Part shown: piece by piece, positions 31,509 to 38,888 of the stretch
Layout of the letters: each line of letters starts with the position of its first letter
Position numbering within the stretch: the stretch's first letter is position 1
NCBI GenBank assembly: GCA_913056345.1
Contig: CAJXMH010000026.1
Span: forward strand, 1 to 40,861
Length of the DNA stretch: 40,861 nucleotides
Reading direction: 5' to 3'
DNA from: an uncultured Flavobacteriales bacterium
GTDB lineage: Bacteria > Bacteroidota > Bacteroidia > Flavobacteriales_E > Vicingaceae
Translations under genes and position numbers: made by a program
Notes under the pieces: model-generated
Told to the model about the DNA's origin: nothing
Database searches by the model: none
What the model saw: only the letters and a program-made list of their open reading frames with translations

Positions 31509-32174
31509 CTAATTTCTTGCTCCAAATATTTGACTACCAATGCGTACCATGTTCGAGCCTTCCTCTATGCCGATTTGATAGTCGCCGCTCATACCCATGC
31601 TCAATATGCTAAAGTTTGGGTCATCATTGAAATAATTTGCCTTGGTCTGGTCGAAAATCTGCTTTAGCTTTTTAAACTCACTTCTTACCTTATCCATGTC
31701 ATCTGTAAAAGTGGCCATGCCCATCATGCCGACAATCTTTATATTCTCAAAGTTTTTCAGTTTTTCAGATTCTAAAAAGCTTGTAAGCTTTTCTTCATCC
31801 ATACCAAATTTACTTTCTTCTTCTGCAATGTGCATTTGCAGTAGCACTTTAATGGTCCTTTCGTTTTGCTTTGCTCGTTTATTGATCTCTTTTAAGGTGC
31901 TCAACTTATCAATCGAGTGGATCATGCTTACGAAGGGTGCGATATACTTTACTTTATTCGATTGCAAATGACCAACCATATGCCATTCTATATCCTTGGG
32001 CAAGGCCTCGGCCTTTTCTTGCATTTCCTGCGGTCGATTTTCACCAAAAATACGTTGACCAACATCATAAGCTTCTTGAAGGTCTGCTATTGGTTTGGTT
32101 TTAGAAACCGCCACTAGCTCTACCTTATTTCCTAGTTCTTCTTTAAAGCGTTTTATATTTTCAGCAATATCCAT
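31509..32174 (-). CDS. YggS-family PLP homeostasis protein
   Basis: A 221-residue alanine-racemase-like TIM barrel that holds PLP on Lys25 (LVAVSKTKP). GENRPQEMQEKAEAL, EWHMVGHLQSNKVKYI and LSMGMSGDYQIGIEEGSNMVRIGSQIFG are all YggS signatures. The family (YggS/PLPBP/PROSC) buffers free PLP rather than catalysing a reaction. Nearby serC is PLP-dependent, so the context fits. It starts 1 base after the DUF1015 stop. Confidence 0.93.
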   Translation of the reverse strand: MDIAENIKRFKEELGNKVELVAVSKTKPIADLQEAYDVGQRIFGENRPQEMQEKAEALPKDIEWHMVGHLQSNKVKYIAPFVSMIHSIDKLSTLKEINKRAKQNERTIKVLLQMHIAEEESKFGMDEEKLTSFLESEKLKNFENIKIVGMMGMATFTDDMDKVRSEFKKLKQIFDQTKANYFNDDPNFSILSMGMSGDYQIGIEEGSNMVRIGSQIFGARN

Positions 32175-32175
32175 T

Positions 32176-33432
32176 TTAATCGTCTTTCTGATTTGTTGAA
32201 TAAACGGTTAAGCCACTTCTTAGTTTTGGTTCGATCCAAGTGCTCTTTGGAGGCATGATCTGATCAGCGTCTGCAATGTCTTTTAGTTGCTGCATGCTAA
32301 CCGGAAAGTGCGCAAAGGCAACCTTAAACCTTCCGCTATCTACTTCTTTCATTAGTTTGTCAACCCCTGCTAAACCACCCATGAAGGCAATTCGCTTGTC
32401 GGTTCTCAGGTCTTTGATGTCTAGAATAGGGTCTAAAAGGTGATTGGTTAAGATGGCGACATCCAAACTGTTAACCGGATCATGTTCTTCGTATAGCCCT
32501 TCCTTTGGAACGAGGCAATACCATTTATGGTCGATATACATGCCGATCTCGTGAACTTTCCTTGGAATAAAAACAGCCTGGTCTGTGTACAATACTTCAA
32601 ACTCCTTGTTGAGCTCTCTCAAAAATTGCTTAGTACTTAGACCTCCGATATCTTTTACTAGTCTATTAAACTCGTAGATCTGGAGCTCGCTTTCGGGAAT
32701 AAAAATTCCCATGAAGTAATTATAAGCCTCGTCTCCTTGATGATTTGGGTTTTGATTTTTGAGCTCAGTTCCAAGTAGTGCAGAAGAAGCTGATCGATGA
32801 TGACCGTCTGCAATATAGATGGAATCAAGCTTCCCGAAAGATTTTTGTATGGTGCTTATGTCTTGATCATAATCTATGATCCAAAAAGTATGACGGACTT
32901 TATTTGTGGTCGTAAAGTCATATTCTGCTCTGTTCAGTAACACTTTTTGGACTACCCCATCAATTTCTGGCTGATTGGGGTAGGTGAAACAAACGGGCTC
33001 TGCATTTATTTCCACTCCTTTTAAATACTCTTTGAACATTTCCTCTCTTTTGGCAATGGTAGCTTCGTGCTTTTTGATCACTTTTTGATTGTAATCTTCC
33101 ACTGCTGCACAACCAATAATGCCTAAATAAGGATGTCCGTCTTTTACCTGCCGATACAAGTAGAAACAGGGCTTTTCGTCTTGTGTTAGAATTTGCTGTT
33201 CAACAAACTCCTCAAAACGCTCTCTTACCATTTCATATTTAGCAGCACCCTGCTTTTGCTCCTTGACTTTTAGCTTATATTCAGGATTTAAGATGTGCAA
33301 AAAGGTAAAGGGATTTTCATCAAGCTTTTGCCTCAGGGCTTGAGGCTTATAGCTGATATAAGATCTAGAAGCCACTAAATGTACTTTGTCTCGGCTAGGC
33401 CGAATGGCTTTGAATGGTTTTACGGTTGCCAA
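32176..33432 (-). CDS. DUF1015 family protein (ParB-like motif)
   Basis: A 418-residue cytoplasmic protein. The start ATVKPFKAIRPSRDKVHLVASRSYISY, NPFTFLHILNPE, and the motif ADGHHRSAS (208-216) mark DUF1015, sometimes labelled SpoOJ/ParB-like. The DGHHR motif resembles the ATP-binding motif of ParB/sulfiredoxin-fold proteins, including the archaeal serine kinase SerK. The frame opens with TTG at 33432, right after an in-frame TAG, and the protein matches the family N-terminus exactly there, so TTG is the start. It lies after the serC-serA terminator and heads YggS and the methyltransferase. Its reaction is unknown. Confidence 0.85.
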   Translation of the reverse strand: MATVKPFKAIRPSRDKVHLVASRSYISYKPQALRQKLDENPFTFLHILNPEYKLKVKEQKQGAAKYEMVRERFEEFVEQQILTQDEKPCFYLYRQVKDGHPYLGIIGCAAVEDYNQKVIKKHEATIAKREEMFKEYLKGVEINAEPVCFTYPNQPEIDGVVQKVLLNRAEYDFTTTNKVRHTFWIIDYDQDISTIQKSFGKLDSIYIADGHHRSASSALLGTELKNQNPNHQGDEAYNYFMGIFIPESELQIYEFNRLVKDIGGLSTKQFLRELNKEFEVLYTDQAVFIPRKVHEIGMYIDHKWYCLVPKEGLYEEHDPVNSLDVAILTNHLLDPILDIKDLRTDKRIAFMGGLAGVDKLMKEVDSGRFKVAFAHFPVSMQQLKDIADADQIMPPKSTWIEPKLRSGLTVYSTNQKDD

Positions 33433-33469
33433 ATTCTATGCTTTTGTAGGCTAAGTTAAACAGAATGCT

Positions 33470-33511
33470 TGTCTAAAAAGAAAAGGGCAAAAGTGAATCA
33501 CTTGCCCTTTT
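33470..33511 (-). terminator. Terminator after serC-serA
   Basis: A long stem: AAAAGGGC (33481-33488) pairs with GCCCTTTT (33504-33511), and AAGTG (33491-33495) with CACTT (33499-33503), around loop AAT, with a two-base bulge. The minus strand continues with a CTTTTTAG T-rich tract. It lies 19 bases after the serA stop and 38 bases before the DUF1015 start. Confidence 0.8.
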
Positions 33512-33529
33512 CAAAAAATCGAATAATTT

Positions 33530-34477
33530 CTACTTGTAAAAATCGATAATGGTATCGGCTAGTTCGTGGCCAATCCTGTCTTGAGCTTCTGCCGTAGCAG
33601 CCCCAATGTGTGGACTTAAGGAAATACGCTCATGTTCTAAAATGGCTGATTGTGGATTAGGTTCGTTTTCAAAAACATCTAAAGCAGCATGAGCAAGTTT
33701 GCCATTGTTGAGGGCTTCAAGTAGAGCAGCTTCATCAATTACACCACCTCTTGCAGCATTGATCAAGATGGCTCCGTCTTTCATTTTTGAAATTTCTTCT
33801 TTCCCAATTAAAGCTTTACCAACTGCAGGTACATGCAAACTAATAAAGTCCGACTCTTGGATCATTTGATCAAGATTGGTCTTAGGAACACTTAGTTTTA
33901 CGGTCTGATCAGCGATTTGCAGGTTTAATTCAAAAGGACCGTCAAGCATGTCAAAGGCAAGAACGTTCATGCCGCAGCCTAAGGCATATTCAGCTAAGGC
34001 TTGGCCGATTCTACCAAATCCATAAATGCCCAAGGTTTTACCTCTGAGTTCTGTTCCCTTTCCATAACTTTTCTTAAGTGCTTTAAAGTCAGTGTTGCCT
34101 TTACTTGGCATGTTTCTATTGGCTTGGTGTAAAAAACGCACGGCGCCAAATAAATGCGCCATTACCAACTCTGCTACAGACTGTGAAGAAGAGGCGGGAG
34201 TATTGAAAACTTCTAGGCCTTTACTTCGCCCATAGTCAACATCAATATTGTCCATGCCTACTCCGCCGCGTCCAATCATTTTCAAAGATGGACAAGCGTC
34301 GATCAGCTCTTTTCGAACTTTAGTAGCAGAACGCACTAATAAAACTTCATACTCTTCTTCGTTGATCGCAGACTCTAGATTATCTTGCTCTACCTTTTCG
34401 GTAATCACCGTAAAACCTGCTTTTTCTAATGCTTCTTTTCCTGATGGAGCAATGCCATCGTTTGCTAAAACCTTCAT
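33530..34477 (-). CDS. serA: D-3-phosphoglycerate dehydrogenase (D-2-hydroxyacid dehydrogenase)
   Basis: A 315-residue NAD-dependent enzyme for the first step of serine synthesis. NAD loop GFGRIGQ is at 153-159; the catalytic set is Arg243 (NAARGGVIDE), Glu272 (DVFENEP) and His290 (SPHIGAAT). It is the short form and has no C-terminal ACT domain, so no serine feedback domain is present. It follows serC by 6 bases, which supports the serA call over other 2-hydroxyacid dehydrogenases. Confidence 0.9.
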   Translation of the reverse strand: MKVLANDGIAPSGKEALEKAGFTVITEKVEQDNLESAINEEEYEVLLVRSATKVRKELIDACPSLKMIGRGGVGMDNIDVDYGRSKGLEVFNTPASSSQSVAELVMAHLFGAVRFLHQANRNMPSKGNTDFKALKKSYGKGTELRGKTLGIYGFGRIGQALAEYALGCGMNVLAFDMLDGPFELNLQIADQTVKLSVPKTNLDQMIQESDFISLHVPAVGKALIGKEEISKMKDGAILINAARGGVIDEAALLEALNNGKLAHAALDVFENEPNPQSAILEHERISLSPHIGAATAEAQDRIGHELADTIIDFYK

Positions 34478-34483
34478 ATACCT

Positions 34484-35557
34484 TTATCCTTTCTTGTTTT
34501 CTAATTCTTTCATTACATCTACCAACACTTGAACGCTTTCTAGTGGCAAAGCATTATACATAGAAGCTCGATAACCACCAACTGAGCGGTGACCGTTTAA
34601 GCCGTTAATGTTGGCTTCTTTCCACATTGCATCAAAATCTTCTTTTAAGCTTTCATTGGTCAGTACAAAGGTTGCATTCATATTAGAGCGATCCTCTTTG
34701 GCGGTCACGCCCTCGAACAAGGGATTTCGATCAATTTCTGCATAAAGCAAGTCGGCCTTTGCTTGGTTTTGTTTAGCAATGGCCGGTACTCCTCCATTCT
34801 TTTTCAACCACTCCAAGGTTAGCATACTCACATAAATAGGGTATACAGGCGGTGTATTGAACATAGAATCTTTTTTGATGTGAGTCCTCAAATCAAGCAT
34901 AGTTGGAATGTTGTCACCCGCTTTGCCAAGAGCTGATTCTTTCACTATATAAAGTGTGGTTCCTGCAGGACCCATATTCTTCTGTGCTCCCGCATAGATC
35001 AAGTCAAATTTTGAAACATCTATTTCTTGGCTAAAAATGTCAGATGACATATCACACAAGATAGGAACCCGGCTGATTGGAAACTGCTTGAATTGGGTTC
35101 CGAAAATGGTGTTATTTGACGTAAGGTGAAGGTATTTGGCTTCACTTGGAATACCATAACCCTTTGGTATGTAGTTAAAGTTTTTATCTTCACTACTCGC
35201 AACTTCAATTACTTCTCCTATGCGGTTTGCTTCTTTTATTGCTTTAGTAGACCATGAGCCTGTATTGATGTAAGCGGCTTTTTCTCTAGGTGGTAAAAAG
35301 TTATAGGCTGCCTTAAGAAAGCCAAGACTTGCTCCCCCTTGCAGGAATAGAACCTGATAACCCTCCGGAACATTTAAAAGCTCCTTCACTAATGCTCTTG
35401 CTTTTTCCATTACCTCTACAAAATCTTTGCTTCGGTGAGAAATCTCTAAAATTGAGAGGTTAAGGTCGTTAAAGTTTAATACCGCTTGTGAGGCTTTTTC
35501 AAACACTTCTTGTGGAAGTATGCAGGGGCCTGCACTATAATTGTGCACTTTAGTCAT
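34484..35557 (-). CDS. serC: Phosphoserine aminotransferase
   Basis: Transfers an amino group to 3-phosphohydroxypyruvate. The 357 residues match the family. HNYSAGPCILPQEV opens it, PLP-binding Lys193 lies in YAGAQKNMGPAGTTLYIV, and FLQGGASLGF and HRSVGGYRASMYNALP are also typical. It is the first gene of serC-serA, with a promoter at 35604-35611. A serB phosphatase gene is not in the window. Confidence 0.96.
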   Translation of the reverse strand: MTKVHNYSAGPCILPQEVFEKASQAVLNFNDLNLSILEISHRSKDFVEVMEKARALVKELLNVPEGYQVLFLQGGASLGFLKAAYNFLPPREKAAYINTGSWSTKAIKEANRIGEVIEVASSEDKNFNYIPKGYGIPSEAKYLHLTSNNTIFGTQFKQFPISRVPILCDMSSDIFSQEIDVSKFDLIYAGAQKNMGPAGTTLYIVKESALGKAGDNIPTMLDLRTHIKKDSMFNTPPVYPIYVSMLTLEWLKKNGGVPAIAKQNQAKADLLYAEIDRNPLFEGVTAKEDRSNMNATFVLTNESLKEDFDAMWKEANINGLNGHRSVGGYRASMYNALPLESVQVLVDVMKELENKKG

Positions 35558-35603
35558 GAAATTTTGATTTTTTTGGTCTTGTTCAAAATTGCGAAATAAA
35601 AAG

Positions 35604-35611
35604 CAAAACTA
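35604..35611 (-). promoter_or_regulatory. Putative serC-serA promoter
   Basis: The minus strand reads TAGTTTTG, a match to TAnnTTTG, giving a leader of about 40 bases. Confidence 0.5.
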
Positions 35612-35716
35612 AGTCATGAGTTGAAGCTTAATCAAGCTTAAAGCGGTTAAATTTGTGTAACCAAAAGCTTAGCAGAAATTATTATACTTTAGGTTTACTA
35701 TAATTTGAAATTGTTG

Positions 35717-35724
35717 TATATTTG
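35717..35724 (+). promoter_or_regulatory. Putative rpmE2 promoter
   Basis: TATATTTG matches TAnnTTTG, 26 bases before the rpmE2 ATG. The same octamer precedes the HU-like gene. Confidence 0.6.
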
Positions 35725-35749
35725 CCCTCCAATTTTTTAAGGCAGAATC

Positions 35750-36043
35750 ATGAAAAAAGACATTCATCCAGAAGATTATAGATTTGTAGTTTTTAAAGAT
35801 ATGTCAAACGACTATTCTTTTTTAACTAGATCAACTGCACCTTCAAAAGATACGATCAAGTGGGAAGATGGAAACGAATATCCATTGGTAAAGTTGGAAA
35901 TCTCTCACATGTCACACCCATTTTATACCGGTAAGATGAAGTTGGTAGATACTGCGGGACGTATTGATAAGTTTAAAAACCGTTACAAGAAATTCGATAA
36001 GAAAGCGGAAAAGAAAGAAGAAGAAACAGAAGAAAGTAAATAA
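35750..36043 (+). CDS. rpmE2: Type B 50S ribosomal protein L31
   Basis: A 97-residue bL31[31 protein letters not shown] and [35 protein letters not shown] are the type B signatures. It lacks the zinc-binding CxxC of type A L31, so it is zinc independent. The final 14 residues ([14 protein letters not shown]) are a charged tail. It has its own promoter and a strong terminator, so it forms a single-gene unit. Confidence 0.96.
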   Translation: MKKDIHPEDYRFVVFKDMSNDYSFLTRSTAPSKDTIKWEDGNEYPLVKLEISHMSHPFYTGKMKLVDTAGRIDKFKNRYKKFDKKAEKKEEETEESK

Positions 36044-36063
36044 GCAACAATTGCTACAACAAC

Positions 36064-36097
36064 AAAGCCCCAAAGTTTTCACTTTGGGGCTTTTTTT
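36064..36097 (+). terminator. Strong Rho-independent terminator after rpmE2
   Basis: An 11-bp stem AGCCCCAAAGT (36066-36076) / ACTTTGGGGCT (36081-36091), loop TTTC, then seven T residues. Confidence 0.9.
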
Positions 36098-36210
36098 GGG
36101 CTAGAAACCAAAAATTAAGCTAGTCTAGAAGTCAGTATTTCAGATTGTTAGGGTTGGAGTATAATAATATTGTAATTGAATACAATAAAAATATAACAAT
36201 ATTGTAAAGA

Positions 36211-36227
36211 AGACCTGTCAAGTTTTC
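36211..36227 (+). repeat. Degenerate half copy of the GACCTGCCAGG palindrome
   Basis: AGACCTGTCAAGTTTTC differs at two of 17 positions from the left arm plus centre of the palindrome at 36236-36252. It lies 8 bases before that palindrome in the same direction. Confidence 0.7.
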
Positions 36228-36235
36228 GCTTAATA

Positions 36236-36268
36236 AGACCTGCCAGGTTTTCAAAACCTGGCAGGTCT
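36236..36268. repeat. Perfect 33-base palindrome (16-bp arms)
   Basis: The left arm AGACCTGCCAGGTTTT (36236-36251) is the exact reverse complement of the right arm (36253-36268), around a single C. I recall similar GACCTGCCAGGTTTT palindromes scattered in other Bacteroidota genomes, so this is probably a REP-like element. It could also act as a 3' hairpin for transcripts coming from either side. Confidence 0.85.
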
Positions 36269-36283
36269 CGTTGCGAAAAACAG

Positions 36284-36334
36284 CTCAGAGTGTTCGACTT
36301 GTCCACCTCAGGAGGAAACCCTCTGAGATTTTTT
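36284..36334 (+). repeat. Inverted repeat with inner hairpin and T tract
   Basis: CTCAGAG (36284-36290) pairs with CTCTGAG (36321-36327), followed by ATTTTTT. Inside, CCTC (36306-36309) pairs with GAGG (36312-36315). It may be a terminator on the plus strand or a second repeat family. Confidence 0.5.
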
Positions 36335-36358
36335 AAGATCTAAAATGAGATATTTAAC

Positions 36359-37210
36359 TCAACTCAACAACACTTTCCAAGCTTGCTCAATCTTCGCCTC
36401 ACACAATAAGTCATGCGCCAGCTTTTGTTTGCCTTCCCAGTCTCCGGCTACATCAAAAGCGTCGCTATAGTCTGAGATTTCTTCGCCAGAAGGCATGCGT
36501 TCCACATTACCGAGCATACCCAAGTCGTTGCCAGTTAAAATCTTGCTAGTTCTGATTTTTTCTGGTAATTGATCTACGCCAATCCCTTTTTGACGGATAG
36601 GTTTAGGCACTTCAAATAAGGCATCTCCATTAGCATGCACATACCAATCTCCGCCCATCCGGCCTACCAGATCGATTTTCTTGGTGTCAATGTTTCCTTC
36701 TTCATCCAATACATCATCGCTAATGTGAATTAGTACAATCTCGCAAATAATTAAGTTTCCCGAGCCGCCTTCATCACCTAGTTCAACCACTTCTCTTACT
36801 TTACACTCTAATGAAACAGGCGATTCTTTAACTCTTGCTGGTTTAACCATTTCAGAATCGATGGGAGTTAGCCCTGATTTAGCAAATTCGTCTACTTCAG
36901 GTCCATAGGCGGTGCTCGATAAGGACATCTGTTGGACAATGTCGTGATTGACAACATTGATTACCACTTCCATGGTTTCTTTGGCATTGTGATAAGTGTC
37001 TTTTTGGGTATTGGTGCGTCCACTTTTAGCAGGAGAAAAGATTGCGATAGGAGGTCGAGTACTAAAAACATTGAAGTAGCTAAAAGGGCTCAAGTTTCTA
37101 TTCCCGTCTTTGTCTACTGTAGAGGCAAAAGCAATTGGTCTTGGTGCTATGGCGCTTAACATATGGTGGTGCAAGCGGCCAAGCGAAATATCTTCTGGTT
37201 TAACTTTCAT
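36359..37210 (-). CDS. Flavin reductase-like FMN-binding split-barrel protein
   Basis: A 283-residue protein. LHHHMLSAIAPRPIAFASTVDKDGNRNLSPFSYFNVFSTRPPIAIFSPA is the DIM6/NTAB flavin-reductase-like start, and ETMEVVINVVNHDIVQQM and SPVSLECKVREVVELG complete the barrel (about 1-190). The last 90 residues (KGIGVDQLPEKIRTSKILTGNDLGML) are an extension seen in some Bacteroidota members. It probably binds FMN; whether it is a reductase or only a binding protein is unknown. A near-consensus TAATCTTG lies at 37238-37245 upstream. Confidence 0.87.
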   Translation of the reverse strand: MKVKPEDISLGRLHHHMLSAIAPRPIAFASTVDKDGNRNLSPFSYFNVFSTRPPIAIFSPAKSGRTNTQKDTYHNAKETMEVVINVVNHDIVQQMSLSSTAYGPEVDEFAKSGLTPIDSEMVKPARVKESPVSLECKVREVVELGDEGGSGNLIICEIVLIHISDDVLDEEGNIDTKKIDLVGRMGGDWYVHANGDALFEVPKPIRQKGIGVDQLPEKIRTSKILTGNDLGMLGNVERMPSGEEISDYSDAFDVAGDWEGKQKLAHDLLCEAKIEQAWKVLLS

Positions 37211-37307
37211 GGTAAGTAATTTTATGCTCGTTTAGTACAAGATTAACTATATCCCTGCTGTTTTAAAAACAGTCTGTCTTCAGATTGTGTGATTTTTGAA
37301 AAAGTAT

Positions 37308-37315
37308 TACTTTTG
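37308..37315 (+). promoter_or_regulatory. Putative tRNA-Leu promoter
   Basis: TACTTTTG matches TAnnTTTG. A TTG at 37285-37287 is 20 bases upstream and fits the -33 element. The tRNA begins 43 bases downstream. Confidence 0.55.
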
Positions 37316-37358
37316 CGCTCCTGTTTGAATAAAACAGCTGTTCATAATATATTGAAAT

Positions 37359-37443
37359 GCGGATGTGGTGAAATTGGTAGACACGCTAGATTTAGGATCT
37401 AGTGCTTCGCGGCTTGTGGGTTCGAGTCCCTCCATCCGCACCA
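37359..37443 (+). tRNA. tRNA-Leu (anticodon UAG)
   Basis: An 85-base class II tRNA with encoded CCA. The acceptor stem GCGGATG pairs with CATCCGC (37433-37439). The anticodon stem CTAGA / TCTAG encloses loop TTTAGGA, giving anticodon TAG for CUN leucine codons. A long variable arm follows (TGCTTCGCGGCT region), then the T arm GTGGGTTCGAGTCCC. D-loop GG is present (TTGGTAGACAC). Confidence 0.97.
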
Positions 37444-37447
37444 AATG

Positions 37448-37483
37448 AATGGCGTAAGGCTTTGGTTTTACGCCATTTTTTTT
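37448..37483 (+). terminator. Terminator-like hairpin between tRNA-Leu and tig
   Basis: A 10-bp stem AATGGCGTAA (37448-37457) / TTACGCCATT (37468-37477), followed by eight T residues. It ends 16 bases before the tig ATG, so it would also lie in the tig leader. Confidence 0.85.
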
Positions 37484-37499
37484 AACAAAAAATCAAGCT

Positions 37500-38849
37500 A
37501 TGGAAGTAGTAAAAAAAGACCTTGACAAGCTCAATGCAGAAATCATCATTAAAATTGGTGAAGCAGATTACAAAGAAAAAGTTGAGCAATCATTAAAGAA
37601 TTACCGAAAGCAAGTAAACATGCCCGGTTTTAGAAAGGGCCATGTCCCTATGGGTATGGTGAAAAAAATGGTGGGCACCAATATTTTAGCCGAAGAAATC
37701 AATCGTATGCTTTCAGACAAGCTTTATGCCTACATTGGTGAAGAAAAGCTAAATGTTCTTGGTAACCCTATGCCTAAAGAAGAGGACGCTAAGAATATTG
37801 ACTGGGAAAGTCAAAAGGAGTTTGAATTTACTTATGAAGTTGGTCTGGCACCTGAGGTGAAAGTAGACATTACTGAAAAGGATAAGTTTGATAAACATAA
37901 GATCAAGATCACCGATAAAATGGTGAATGAGCAAATTACCGAAATGGCTAAGCGCTATGGTAAAATGATCGAAGTAGAGCAGTCTGAAAAAGGCGATATG
38001 CTTTACGGAAAGTTTGAAGAGCTAGAAAAAGGTAAAGTTAAAGAAGAAGGTATTTCAAACGGAACAGTTTTGAATATTGATACCATCACCAAAGACAAAG
38101 ACAAGAAAAAGTTTATTGGCCTAAAGAAAGGAGATGTTGTAAAAGTAAAGCCACAAAATATTGCTGAACCTAATTACGTTGCAGCTTGGTTGGGAATCGA
38201 TGAGCAATATATAAAAGATCAAAAGTCTGAATTTCAGTATACCGTTGAAAAGATCAACCGCATGGAACCGGCTGAGTTAAATCAAGAGTTTTTTGACAAG
38301 ATCTACGGTCCTGATGTGATCAAGAGCAAGGAGGAGATGCAAGAGCGTATTAAGGGTGAAATGCAAACCAATTTCGATCAGAATGCACTGCAGTTGCTAG
38401 AACGTGATGTGCAAGAGTATTTGTTGAAGAAAGCCAAGCTTTCTCTGCCAGATGCTTTTATGAAAAAGTGGTTAAAAACCGCTAATGAAAAGCCCATAAC
38501 CGATGAGCAAATCGAAGAAGAGTACGAACAATATGCTAAAGGTTTGAAGTGGCAACTGATTGAGAACAAGTTGATCAAAGAACACGACATTAAGGTAGAA
38601 AAAGAAGAAGTAATTGAACATACCAAAAACCTTGTGAAGCAGCAACTAGCAGGCATGGGTCAAGGAATGATGGGCGAAGAAGAAATTGAAGCAACTGCTC
38701 AACGTGTATTGGAGAACCAAGATGAGGCTCGACGGTTATATGAGCAATTATATTCAGTTAAGTTGAGAGACTTTTATCTAAGAACAGCAAAGATCAAAGA
38801 GCGTGAAACAAGCTATGATGATTTTGTTAAATTAGCTGAGAAACGATAA
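37500..38849 (+). CDS. tig: Trigger factor
   Basis: A ribosome-bound chaperone for new proteins. The 449 residues include the ribosome-binding loop GFRKGHVP (43-50), the N-terminal tail-binding domain (1-115), and a middle PPIase-position domain (about 145-250) that looks degenerate compared with FKBP. The helical C-terminal arms span about 260-449. Bacteroidota trigger factors commonly diverge in the PPIase region. It lies between tRNA-Leu and clpP-clpX, the widespread tig-clpP-clpX order. Confidence 0.94.
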   Translation: MEVVKKDLDKLNAEIIIKIGEADYKEKVEQSLKNYRKQVNMPGFRKGHVPMGMVKKMVGTNILAEEINRMLSDKLYAYIGEEKLNVLGNPMPKEEDAKNIDWESQKEFEFTYEVGLAPEVKVDITEKDKFDKHKIKITDKMVNEQITEMAKRYGKMIEVEQSEKGDMLYGKFEELEKGKVKEEGISNGTVLNIDTITKDKDKKKFIGLKKGDVVKVKPQNIAEPNYVAAWLGIDEQYIKDQKSEFQYTVEKINRMEPAELNQEFFDKIYGPDVIKSKEEMQERIKGEMQTNFDQNALQLLERDVQEYLLKKAKLSLPDAFMKKWLKTANEKPITDEQIEEEYEQYAKGLKWQLIENKLIKEHDIKVEKEEVIEHTKNLVKQQLAGMGQGMMGEEEIEATAQRVLENQDEARRLYEQLYSVKLRDFYLRTAKIKERETSYDDFVKLAEKR

Positions 38850-38888
38850 GTTTTGACTTAGTACTCATCAGTAAAAAGAAACCAAAAG

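Larger units (their letters stand above)
36098..36358. other. Non-coding stretch with several inverted repeats
   Basis: No gene is seen between the rpmE2 terminator and the 3' end of the flavin reductase-like gene. The region holds an AT-rich part with direct AATATTGTAA repeats (36166-36175 and 36198-36207), a degenerate half copy of the palindrome at 36211-36227, the full palindrome at 36236-36268, and a separate hairpin at 36284-36327. Confidence 0.7.

Noticed and set aside
36098-36358. Possible CRISPR array in the repeat-rich spacer
   Set aside because: There are no regular repeat-spacer units; the repeats are palindromes of different kinds, and no cas gene is nearby.
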